A stretch of 21,086 nt of DNA from JAABSP01 sp011390135. GTDB taxonomy: Bacteria > Desulfobacterota > Desulfobacteria > Desulfobacterales > JAABSP01. Below, piece by piece: positions 13,853 through 20,057 of the stretch. The notes below the pieces were generated by a model. The model was not told the DNA's origin and ran no database searches. It saw only the letters and a program-made list of their open reading frames with translations. The DNA lies in the NCBI GenBank assembly GCA_011390135.1, contig JAABSZ010000053.1, positions 1 to 21,086 on the forward strand. Reading direction: 5' to 3'. Position numbers and translations under genes: made by a program. Every line of letters begins with the position of its first letter. The stretch's first letter is position 1.

Positions 13853-15070
13853 ATGGCGCGACTCGACCAATTTCCGGAACCGATGCGGTCTCATCTGGCC
13901 GATTTACCCTGTCCATCCTTTCCAACGCATTCCTGGGCCCAAGGCCCGGATCTGAGCCGGCGGCGCGTCGCGTTGATATCCACGGCCGGCCTTCATCAAA
14001 GGGGGGATCGGCCTTTCGAATCCATGACCGGGGATTATCGCGTGATTCCCGGAGATGTCGAAGCCAAAGACCTGGTGATGACGCACATCTCGACCAATTT
14101 CGATCGAACCGGCTTCCAGCAGGATTGGAACGTGGTCTTTCCTCTGGATCGGCTTCGGGAATTGGCACAGGAGGGTGTGATCGGAAGCATGGCCGCCTAT
14201 CATTATTCTTTCATGGGAGCGGCGGACCCGGCTTCGATGGCATCTTCGGCCAAAATGTTGGCCGATCTTCTAAAAGGGGATGTAGTGGACGCTGTCCTGC
14301 TCGTCCCGGTCTGACCCTTTTGCACGCGCGCCGTGGGCGCGCTGGGCCATTACCTGGAAGCCGAGGGCGTCCCCACCTCCCAGATCAGTCTGATCCGGGA
14401 ACACACCGAGACCATCCAGCCCCCCAGGGCGCTCTGGGTTCCCTTTGAACTGGGCCGGCCCTTAGGACCGCCTTCGGATGCCGATCTTCAACGTCGCGTA
14501 CTGTCGGCCGCGCTTGAACTTTTTGAGGCGGCCCGGGGACCGGTGCTGGCCGATTTCCCCGATGAAAATGTCGGGCCAAAGGGTGAACATGATCCGGGCG
14601 CAGCGGTATGGTCATGTCCCATATCCCTGGCAGAACCATCAAAAGACCTCGCCGGCGATGAAGTGCTGGCATCCAGCTTGAAACAGGAGGTTGCGGAACT
14701 CAGAAACTGGTACGACTTGCGATTGAAAGAACAGGGCCGAACCTCGATGGTCCATTTCGAACCGGATGGACTCATACAAATGCTCAACGACTATCTTCTT
14801 AGCGGCAATAAAAGTACGCCCGGATCGGACATCTCCTTTCCCGTGGCGCTTCGTTTGGCCGCGCAAGACCTGAAGACATTTTATTTCGAGTCGGTTGCCG
14901 CCCGTCCCGATGCGACCGCGCCCGAAAACAGAGCCTTCAACAGGTGGTTCTGGTCTGAAACAGCCGCAGGTCGCGTGTTGAAAGCCATAAAAGAAAAATG
15001 TCTCGATGAGACAGACGAAATGATGCGGATGAACGGCAAACTGCTGCTGGTTCCGATGGATCAGGGATAG
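13853..15070 (+). CDS. Glycine/sarcosine/betaine/D-proline reductase family selenoprotein B, TGA-encoded Sec154
   Basis: A single frame runs from ATG 13853 (AAAGGAG at 13839-13845) to TAG 15068-15070, interrupted only by TGA 14312-14314. Reading that TGA as selenocysteine gives 405 aa with U154-P-F-C157, a UxxC redox motif inside a continuous family sequence: VDAVLLVPV before it and TRAVGALGHYLEAEG after. The N-terminal half (RRVALISTAGLHQRGDRPF, DYRVIP, NFDRTGFQQDWNVVFPLDRL, HYSFMGA) is typical of the proteobacterial GrdB/PrdB-like selenoprotein B family. The C-terminal part (about 225-405; ELRNWYDL, DLKTFYFESVA, WFWSETAAGRVL) also fits the long family members. A GC-rich hairpin follows the TGA. 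Related reductases split C-N bonds in glycine, betaine or proline, but no PrdA/GrdA-type partner is here, so the substrate is unknown. Conventional gene calling would split the gene at 14314. Confidence 0.92.
14322..14348 (+). promoter_or_regulatory. Candidate bacterial SECIS hairpin following the Sec codon
   Basis: GCGCGCC (14326-14332) pairs perfectly with GGCGCGC (14336-14342), closing a GTG loop (14333-14335). A bulged T at 14343 and the pair C14325-G14344 can extend the stem. The loop begins 18 nt after the TGA with G-T, matching the known bacterial requirement for a hairpin shortly after UGA with G/U in the apical loop for SelB. The helix lies inside the coding sequence. SelB recognition itself is inferred. 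Confidence 0.65.
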
Positions 15071-15126
15071 AGAGCCTGTCGGTTCTTCACTCTGCCGACA
15101 TGGTCTTGACTGAATAAGGAGGATGT

Positions 15127-15264
15127 TTGGAGTACTTGTTGAATGTCAAGGAAGCGGCCGAATTCCTGAATGTCTCTGAAATGACGATCCGGAGGTGGAT
15201 GAACAAAGGATTGTTGAACTGTTACTACCGTCAACAGCTTACGCTATGCAAGGAGGGACCATGA
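15127..15264 (+). pseudogene. Truncated excisionase/MerR-type helix-turn-helix gene
   Basis: The frame starts at TTG 15127 after a strong AAGGAGG (15116-15122) and reads EYLLNVKEAAEFLNVSEMT, then IRRWMNKGLLNCY. This is the opening of the small DNA-binding HTH family (excisionase type), which normally continues with RVG..RERRF and about 20 more residues. Here the sequence diverges after Cys-Tyr (about 15229) and stops after 45 aa, so the wing and C-terminus are missing. It looks like the 5' stub of a gene cut by a deletion, although a functional micro-protein cannot be excluded. Confidence 0.5.
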
Positions 15265-15368
15265 AGACATTGCAGGAGCAGCTCCATGGGATCAAAGCCA
15301 AGACTGCCGATATGATGACGTGGGCCTTGCCCACTCTAACCATTCACCATAAGAAGGAGGAGTTATGA
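15261..15368 (+). pseudogene. Possible N-terminal stub of a peroxiredoxin-like gene
   Basis: ATG 15261 follows an excellent AAGGAGGG (15250-15257) and opens a 35-aa frame beginning MKTLQEQLHGIKAKTADM. This resembles the N-terminal helix of peroxiredoxin-like (AhpC/TSA-type) proteins, which often start LQEQLDAFKA. No catalytic domain follows; after about residue 20 the sequence becomes unrelated and ends in the ribosome binding site of the cytochrome gene. It overlaps the HTH stub by ATGA. Identification rests on a short segment and is uncertain. Confidence 0.3.
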
Positions 15369-15853
15369 GAAAAGGGATGTGTTTAATGACGGCGATTGTG
15401 TTGACTCTGGGTTTCGTCATAGCCGCTTCCGCGGCCGACGATTCGATGCCCGCCGGGGACGCGGACGCGCTTTGGACGTTCATCACCAAGACCAGCTCCT
15501 ATGAAAAATGGGAATTCTGGCCGGGTTATGACGGCATCTATCCCGGCAAAAGCCCTCACGGCGCTTTTCTCAAGCTTTATGCAAACAAGCCCGCCATAGA
15601 AGCGGCAAAGGCAGGGCAGCCAATGCCGGAAGGGGCGATCATCGTCAAGGAAAACTACGGCAAGGACCAGAAAACGCTGATGGCGGTGACCCCCATGTAT
15701 AAAATCAAGGGCTACAATCCGGACGGCGGCGACTGGTACTGGGCTAAATACAAAGCTGACGGAACCGTCGAGGCCGCCGGCCAGCCCAAGGGCTGCATTA
15801 GTTGTCACAGCGTGAAAAAAGACGCGGACTGGCTGTTTACCGAACCCAAATAG
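15365..15853 (+). CDS. Cytochrome P460 family protein, secreted c-type cytochrome
   Basis: The 162-aa product has a Sec signal peptide (basic start, hydrophobic 6-20, cleavage likely after ASA at 23), so it is exported to the periplasm. A single haem c motif, CISCH (144-148), sits near the C-terminus as in cytochrome P460 proteins. WEFWPGYDGIYPGKSPHG, GAIIVKENYGKD and MYKIKGYNPDGGDWYWAKY are the family's conserved segments. Characterised P460s oxidise hydroxylamine or detoxify nitric oxide species at a lysine-crosslinked haem, but many homologues have no known activity. ATG 15365 is preceded by AAGGAGGAG. Upstream lie two truncated genes, so its present promoter is unclear. The 319 bp after it (15854-16172) hold no gene I can support. 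Confidence 0.85.
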   Translation: MRKGMCLMTAIVLTLGFVIAASAADDSMPAGDADALWTFITKTSSYEKWEFWPGYDGIYPGKSPHGAFLKLYANKPAIEAAKAGQPMPEGAIIVKENYGKDQKTLMAVTPMYKIKGYNPDGGDWYWAKYKADGTVEAAGQPKGCISCHSVKKDADWLFTEPK

Positions 15854-15867
15854 GCAACTCCCAAGTC

Positions 15868-15901
15868 GGAGGCGGGCTGCCCGATTGGTGGTCGCGCCTC
15901 C
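15868..15901 (+). other. Inverted repeat downstream of the cytochrome gene
   Basis: GGAGGCG (15868-15874) and CGCCTCC (15895-15901) can pair over a 20-nt loop, 15 bp after the cytochrome stop. There is no T-run after it, so it is at best a weak or Rho-assisted 3' end structure. The rest of 15854-16172 shows no recognisable gene, RNA or promoter. Confidence 0.35.
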
Positions 15902-16172
15902 TGCCTTGAATATGAAATGCACCGCCTCTTAGAAATGAACCTCTCCCATTTACCATCAAGAACCCGTTACCCGGGATCTGCCGGCCGCGGTGGTCTAGTC
16001 GCCGGAGCATGGCGGCAAAGGATATGATCGCGTATCTCAGCGACATTTTTTTCAGATCACCAGCCGTTTTTACCTTCCTTCGTCCGGATGATCTGTCGAT
16101 GACGGATCGGTTATCGAGAGGGAGGCAATGCTGGAGAGACCGGCTTTATTCCACAAGACAATGGAGGAATCA

Positions 16173-16853
16173 ATGGGACCACTTACCTTGGCATTCGATG
16201 TCTATGGCACCTTGATCGACACCCACGGCGTCATGGCGACACTGGAAAACCTGGTAGGAACAAAGGCCGCAGAGTTTTCCCGGATATGGCGCGACAAGCA
16301 GTTGGAGTATTCATTTCGTCGTGGGTTGATGCAGCATTACGAAAACTTTGCTGTTTGCACGAGCAATGCCCTCGACTACACCTGTTCGGTTCTGAAGGTG
16401 TCTCTTGACAAGGATCAAAAAACCGAACTGCTTGCGCTTTATCGTGTTCTGCCGGCTTTCCAGGATGTCGATAGCAGTCTGACGCGGTTTAAAGCAAAAA
16501 ATCATCGGATTTTCGCCTTTTCCAACGGCAGCGCCGAGGCCGTTGAGACCCTGCTGAAAAATGCAGGCATCCGGGACTTTTTCAATGGGGTCGTCAGCAC
16601 TGAGGATCTCAAATCATTCAAACCCAACCCTGCTGTATATTGCCATTTTCTGAGAAAATCAGGAGCAGCCGGAAATGAGGCATGGCTGATTTCAGGGAAT
16701 CCCTTTGATGTCATAGGCGCGATTTCGGCAGGGATGAAAGGCGCCTGGATCAAGCGATCCGAAGACGCGGTTTTCGATCCCTGGGGCATCGCACCCACCA
16801 TCACAGCAGACAGCCTTTTGGATCTGGCGGACAATTTGCTTCTTCACGGGTAA
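16173..16853 (+). CDS. L-2-haloacid dehalogenase (haloacid dehalogenase type II, HAD superfamily)
   Basis: HAD hydrolases of this type convert L-2-haloalkanoates to D-2-hydroxyacids through an aspartyl ester. With ATG 16173 (GGAGG at 16163-16167) the 226-aa protein has D9-V-Y-G-T13, R40 in WRDKQLEY, FSNGS (116-120), K150 in SFKPNP, Y156, and S174, N176, D179 in SGNPFDVIGA. By my recollection of L-DEX YL numbering, every catalytic residue (D10, T14, R41, S118, K151, Y157, S175, N177, D180) is present with a constant offset of one. The pocket W179 is Phe178 and Q42 is Asp41 here, hinting at a changed substrate pocket. An upstream in-frame ATG (16128) would add 15 residues but lacks family support. 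It stands alone on its strand between the cytochrome and vapBC. Confidence 0.9.
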   Translation: MGPLTLAFDVYGTLIDTHGVMATLENLVGTKAAEFSRIWRDKQLEYSFRRGLMQHYENFAVCTSNALDYTCSVLKVSLDKDQKTELLALYRVLPAFQDVDSSLTRFKAKNHRIFAFSNGSAEAVETLLKNAGIRDFFNGVVSTEDLKSFKPNPAVYCHFLRKSGAAGNEAWLISGNPFDVIGAISAGMKGAWIKRSEDAVFDPWGIAPTITADSLLDLADNLLLHG

Positions 16854-16917
16854 GAAAGGGGACAGCGTTTGATTGAGTAAAAGGGGGGCAGAGCCTCCCT
16901 TTTCTGAGAAAATCAGG
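16646..16917 (+). repeat. 18-bp exact direct repeat with palindromic core
   Basis: TTTTCTGAGAAAATCAGG occurs at 16646-16663 (coding FLRKSG in the dehalogenase) and again at 16900-16917 (between the dehalogenase and vapC, overlapping the terminator's 3' side). The core TTTTCT-G-AGAAAA is a perfect odd palindrome. Confidence 0.8.
16879..16904. terminator. Bidirectional intrinsic terminator between the dehalogenase gene and vapC
   Basis: AAAAGGGGGG (16879-16888) pairs with CCTCCCTTTT (16894-16903) over the loop CAGAG, with one G-T pair. T-rich ends are present on both strands. It lies between two convergent genes, as expected. Confidence 0.6.
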
Positions 16918-16921
16918 TTTT

Positions 16922-17347
16922 TCATGGAAACGTGGACAAACCTTCCCGTTTGGCGGCCTCAACCAATCGTTGATCAAAACATGCAAATAATATCGGATCA
17001 GCTACTCTTTCCTGTATCATCACTGCGGAAGCAAGATGCACCGCATCAAACCCCCTTAACGGATGACGCTTCATGATGCTATCGATCCATCTGTTCAGGT
17101 CTTCAGTGACATTGACCCGGATCATTGACATAAAATCTTTTCGGAAATTATCGAGTAGATGCTCAAAATCCGGATCAGTCAGTTCTTTTTCTCTCCTTTT
17201 GCGGTAAAATGTTGCCATGCTTTCCGCATAGGAGACACTTGAAGTGATAATCTCCGAGGCTTTTTGCCACAGATCGAGCACATCCGAACTCTTTTCTTCC
17301 TGGAAATATTTTTTTACCAGGGCACTGGTATCCAAATATATAATCAC
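16922..17347 (-). CDS. vapC: PIN domain ribonuclease toxin VapC
   Basis: The 141-aa protein has the PIN-domain opening IIYLDTSALVKKYF and all four acidic metal ligands: D6, E42 (SYAES), D101 (RGFDAVHLA) and D125 (FACFDQRL). PIN toxins are Mg-dependent endoribonucleases, often cutting tRNA or rRNA loops when the antitoxin is lost. The start is GTG at 17347; its GTGA overlaps the vapB stop by four bases, so translation is coupled. The catalytic set is complete, suggesting an active toxin. Confidence 0.93.
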   Translation of the reverse strand: MIIYLDTSALVKKYFQEEKSSDVLDLWQKASEIITSSVSYAESMATFYRKRREKELTDPDFEHLLDNFRKDFMSMIRVNVTEDLNRWIDSIMKRHPLRGFDAVHLASAVMIQERVADPILFACFDQRLVEAAKREGLSTFP

Positions 17348-17622
17348 CGCCGATCCTCGATCACCATTTCCGAAACCGATTTCCCCCCAACTTTGATGGG
17401 GGGGGCCGGTGAAGTTTCACGAGGTCTTTCTGGCCATTCAATAACGCCTGTCATGATCAGCGGTTGAAGAGATTTTCTCAAGGAGGGTCTCTCCGGTTTT
17501 TCCGGTATGATTCTGGCAATCAATTTACCTCTGTCAGTGATCAGTATATCCTCGCCATTCTTAACGGAAACAAGATAGCGGCTGAGGCTGTTTTTCAATT
17601 CTTTTATGCCGACGGTGATCAT
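17344..17622 (-). CDS. vapB: Phd/YefM-family antitoxin VapB
   Basis: The 92-aa protein begins ITVGIKELKNSLSRYL, then VKNGEDILITDRGKLIARIIP, the DNA-binding fold of Phd/YefM antitoxins. A longer Pro-rich, disordered C-terminal part (about 43-92) should bind and block the PIN toxin. ATG 17622 is preceded by GAGGA on the - strand. It overlaps vapC by four bases. The promoter and palindrome upstream fit autoregulation by the VapB-VapC complex. Confidence 0.9.
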   Translation of the reverse strand: MITVGIKELKNSLSRYLVSVKNGEDILITDRGKLIARIIPEKPERPSLRKSLQPLIMTGVIEWPERPRETSPAPPIKVGGKSVSEMVIEDRR

Positions 17623-17672
17623 TTAGATCCTCATTTTCGCTGAAATTTTGGCAAAGTGTCCCTTTCAATATT

Positions 17673-17701
17673 TAAGTAGCTACTCTGTCGGCATCTGTCA
17701 A
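17673..17701 (-). promoter_or_regulatory. vapBC promoter with overlapping palindromic operator
   Basis: On the - strand a perfect -35 TTGACA (17696-17701) is followed, 17 bp on, by TACTTA (17673-17678). The perfect 10-bp palindrome AGTAGCTACT (17675-17684) overlaps this -10. Position and symmetry fit an operator for Phd-type antitoxin autorepression. The -10 itself is weak. Confidence 0.5.
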
Positions 17702-17822
17702 GCAGAAATTCGAAAACTTCATTTCAGGCGATGAAGAAGAAGAAATGGGAGAGGCGGCTGACAACTTTGGAGTTGACGATGATTCCAAAGGGATGTATGG
17801 AATGGATAATCATCGAAAACCC

Positions 17823-17851
17823 TTGAATAGATTTTTCCGTTGGAACATAAT
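17823..17851 (+). promoter_or_regulatory. Promoter for the ParE-type toxin-antitoxin operon
   Basis: TTGAAT (17823-17828), 17-bp spacer, CATAAT (17846-17851), 84 bp before the antitoxin ATG. This is one of the better sigma-70 matches in the window. The rest of the 313-bp divergent gap (17623-17935) holds the vapBC promoter and an uncertain 57-aa frame (17745-17918). Confidence 0.45.
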
Positions 17852-17935
17852 GAGCAGGAACAGAAGATTTGAAAAAGGTATGCGGGTGTGGGAGAACAGC
17901 ATCCTTTGGCTTCGGTAATAAAGGGAGAGTTCAAG

Positions 17936-18163
17936 ATGAGACCCAATGAAATTATAAATGAAATTAAAAAGTTAAATCTTTCGGAAAAGCTGTTGTTGCT
18001 CGAAGATGTATGGGATTCCATTGCGCAAAGCAATGAAGGTCTTCCCATGCCTGAATGGCAAAAGAGGGAACTGGATAAAAGATATAAAGAATTTCAGGCG
18101 GGCAAACAGAATCTTCATGAATGGCAATCTGTTCATGAAGAAATCAGAACTAGATATAAATGA
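17936..18163 (+). CDS. Addiction module antitoxin, short helical stabilisation-protein family
   Basis: The 75-aa protein (EIINEIKKLNLSEKLLLLED, VWDSIA, LPMPEWQKRELDKRYKEFQ) matches the small addiction module component family found upstream of RelE/ParE toxins: a leucine-rich helix, then a W-x-x-I segment, then the EWQKxELDxR segment. It should neutralise the downstream toxin and regulate the operon. ATG 17936 follows AAGGGAGAG. An in-frame ATG at 17888 is upstream of the family start. The stop overlaps the toxin start as ATGA (18160-18163). Confidence 0.87.
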   Translation: MRPNEIINEIKKLNLSEKLLLLEDVWDSIAQSNEGLPMPEWQKRELDKRYKEFQAGKQNLHEWQSVHEEIRTRYK

Positions 18164-18441
18164 GACTTCGATATACGGATCGGGCAAAAGATGATCTTGA
18201 TTTGGCCTTTCTCTGGTATGAAAAGCAGCGAAGAGGATTGGGGTTCGAATTTCTGGATTGTGTTGAGGCCGCTTTGCAATATATTATTGATTGCCCGGAG
18301 ATGTATGGGATAAGATATTACCATTACCGGGGATGCAATATCAGAAGATTTCCTTTTTCGATATATTATTCCATCGAAAAGGATGAAATCATCGTTCATT
18401 CCATATTTGACAATCGACAAGATCCGGAAAAAAAGCCATAA
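18160..18441 (+). CDS. RelE/ParE superfamily toxin
   Basis: The 93-aa protein has the ParE-type pattern: LRYTDRAKDDLDLAFLWYEKQRRGLGFEF, then AALQYIIDCPEMYG, then the strand YRGCNIRRFPFSIYYSIEKDEIIVHSIFDNRQDP. The R-R-FPF-x-IYY strand and the final H-x-x-x-D-x-R element are typical of ParE rather than classical RelE mRNA interferases, suggesting gyrase as target (inference). It starts by a four-base overlap with the antitoxin. The pair is complete and looks functional. Confidence 0.9.
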   Translation: MRLRYTDRAKDDLDLAFLWYEKQRRGLGFEFLDCVEAALQYIIDCPEMYGIRYYHYRGCNIRRFPFSIYYSIEKDEIIVHSIFDNRQDPEKKP

Positions 18442-18454
18442 GGAAACAAAAACG

Positions 18455-18646
18455 ATGTCTTCAACAATCGGCGGAGAAGATATAAAACATGATCTGTCAT
18501 CAGCGGAAAAGGATCGGCTGGAACAAGAACTCCGTGCTGAAGCGCGAAGATTGTTGAAGGCGGGAAAGAACCGGAAGAGGAAATCTCTGCTGAACCAGGC
18601 GAGTGAGATTTCACGGCGCAAATCCGGACGGGCCGACCACCATTGA
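18455..18646 (+). CDS. Small charged hypothetical protein in the toxin-antitoxin operon
   Basis: This 63-aa frame begins 13 bp after the toxin stop, with TAAGGA upstream of ATG 18455. It has an acidic first third (GGEDIKHDLSSAEKDRLEQEL) and a strongly basic second half rich in Lys and Arg (RRLLKAGKNRKRKS, SRRKSGR), and would form a helix followed by a flexible tail. I recognise no family. The charge distribution could suit nucleic-acid or ribosome binding, but that is only a guess. Spacing implies cotranscription with the toxin pair and the following gene. Confidence 0.55.
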   Translation: MSSTIGGEDIKHDLSSAEKDRLEQELRAEARRLLKAGKNRKRKSLLNQASEISRRKSGRADHH

Positions 18647-18659
18647 AATCAGGTGTTTT

Positions 18660-19484
18660 ATGAAGATATATCTGAACAAAAGTCGTTTGCTGGCTGAAAA
18701 ATATCAGGGGCTTCTGGCCTCTCGATGGACGTTGGAGACGCTGAAAGAGAGTCTGGCGCTTGCCGATGTCCTTTTGAATGATTGCAATCTGCCGCTCGGT
18801 TTTTCCGGGTTGGTTCGAGACTGTGACCCTTCCGGGCTTCCGGATTTTTTCATCTCATCCCATTTTAACGATTATCTCAAAGATCAGTCTGCCCTCCTTG
18901 GCGGAAGGAGGCTCCCGGATGTACCGGATAAAATCCCCAAAAGGCGGTCTCCGTCAAAAATCGAATATTCCCGGCAGACTCTTGAAGTGATTTACGATTT
19001 GTCTTTTCCCGTATTTGCTGCCGATAAAAACCGGCAGGATTTCGTTCTGGAAGGGGATATCGGGTTCTTGAGGGATCTCCAGAGCCTTATTTTTATCCTT
19101 ACGGCCGATTTCATCCTGCCGCTTTTGCGGGAACACCGGCTGAAGGCGGAATTCGATTATCTCAGCCTGATCATGTTCACCCACAGCCTGATCGCATGGC
19201 ATGATAACCCGGCGCATCAGAATCAACTCTTTTCCATTCTGTTTGATCGGATAGGGTTCAAAGAGGCTGCTGTCGAGTGTCTGTATGTCGCTTTCCGGCT
19301 GACAGCACCGGAAGATCATGATTATATGACCAAAGCGCAGGCGTATTGGTCAGCACTCATCGAGGCGGAGCGGTTCGATAATGCCCGGGAATTTGCGCTG
19401 AAGCTGCTCCGGAATTCTCCGGAGAAGTATTTGGACGAGATAAAGGAGATCATCGAATTGAGTTTTGAGATGGAGCATTCGTAA
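18660..19484 (+). CDS. Hypothetical protein, predicted all-helical
   Basis: The 274-aa product is not recognised. It reads as a soluble, largely helical protein: an N-terminal helical region (about 1-45), a charged middle segment (RRLPDVPDKIPKRRSPSK) and a helical C-terminal half with two aromatic- and Leu-rich stretches (about 130-215) and a TPR-like feel at the end (AYWSALIEAERFDNAREFAL). No catalytic motif, signal peptide or clear membrane span is visible. The start ATG 18660 is chosen because it sits 13 bp after the previous stop; an in-frame ATG at 18603 lies inside the previous gene. Its ribosome binding site is weak. Confidence 0.7.
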   Translation: MKIYLNKSRLLAEKYQGLLASRWTLETLKESLALADVLLNDCNLPLGFSGLVRDCDPSGLPDFFISSHFNDYLKDQSALLGGRRLPDVPDKIPKRRSPSKIEYSRQTLEVIYDLSFPVFAADKNRQDFVLEGDIGFLRDLQSLIFILTADFILPLLREHRLKAEFDYLSLIMFTHSLIAWHDNPAHQNQLFSILFDRIGFKEAAVECLYVAFRLTAPEDHDYMTKAQAYWSALIEAERFDNAREFALKLLRNSPEKYLDEIKEIIELSFEMEHS

Positions 19485-19493
19485 GGGATCGGC

Positions 19494-19619
19494 ATGGATG
19501 CACCGAGTGGAGGCGGATGGTTCATGTTGTCTGGGGAATTCCCAAAGGATATTATGAACCCGCGGTTCTGGTGTAAGCATATCGACCCGATCCAAATCGG
19601 TGGGATCATCGGTTTTTGA
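19494..19619 (+). CDS. Possible 41-aa small ORF
   Basis: ATG 19494 lies nine bases after the previous stop, in the same frame, with AAGGG at 19483-19487. The product contains GGGWFMLSGEFPKD and DPIQIGGIIGF. There is no homology I can name. It might be a small gene, or the remains of a longer C-terminus of the preceding gene. Confidence 0.25.
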   Translation: MDAPSGGGWFMLSGEFPKDIMNPRFWCKHIDPIQIGGIIGF

Positions 19620-19632
19620 GGAGAAAACAACC

Positions 19633-19851
19633 ATGAGAAAACGAAAAAAAGTCAAATACATCCATGAAGGACGCTATGTGGCCGAGGTTGAGGTAGAGCT
19701 GCTGGTGGATCAAACCGGCTGGTCTCCATACATCAGCCTTGAGGACGCCTTCAAGCTAGATGATGTAAGAGATGCGCTTCGCCAGGGCGATTTGAGATCA
19801 GCGGCCCGTCATGGTCAAATCTACGAACTCCGACAAGTGACGCATCAATAG
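19633..19851 (+). CDS. Conserved-looking small protein, 72 aa, function unknown
   Basis: The product begins RKRKKVKYIHEGRYVAEVEV, continues to WSPYISLEDAFKLDDVRDAL, and ends with RQGDLRSAARHGQIYEL. I recall similar 65-75-aa proteins with the K-Y-I/V-H-E-G-x-Y-x-A-E-V-E-V start, a W-S-P strand and the D-A-x-K-L-D motif from many Proteobacteria and Cyanobacteria genomes, frequently near toxin-antitoxin genes. I cannot name a family. The charged helical second half would suit an antitoxin-type or regulatory subunit. GAGGAG (19618-19623) precedes ATG 19633. No toxin-like gene follows directly. Confidence 0.7.
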   Translation: MRKRKKVKYIHEGRYVAEVEVELLVDQTGWSPYISLEDAFKLDDVRDALRQGDLRSAARHGQIYELRQVTHQ

Positions 19852-20057
19852 ACAGCAATTTCATCAGATGAAACATTTCATCCGCAGGTCTGCCTTGTTG
19901 AAATCGGCTATGATTTTCGAACCATTCGACGCCGTGAACGGCCGGAAGGATTTGTAAAAGCGGATGCCTCTTTTTGGGTTGACTCGGATTCCCAATAGAT
20001 GGTATGGCATATGGGAATTCATGCAAAACCCTGTGGGCGGATTTTTCTTTATCAGTA

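Noticed and set aside
14312..14314. TGA as an ordinary stop, making the upstream ORF a complete short protein or a pseudogene
   Set aside because: The frame continues for 252 codons with family-consistent sequence, the TGA sits in a UxxC motif, and a hairpin follows at SECIS distance.
15868..15901. Strong intrinsic terminator after the cytochrome gene
   Set aside because: The stem is plausible but the loop is long and no T-run follows; kept only as an inverted repeat.
16009..16215. 68-codon frame between the cytochrome and the dehalogenase
   Set aside because: It overlaps the dehalogenase start, has no ribosome binding site and no recognisable sequence.
17745..17918. 57-aa frame in the divergent toxin-antitoxin gap
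   Set aside because: It covers the best promoter candidate for the ParE-type operon, has no ribosome binding site and no known relatives.
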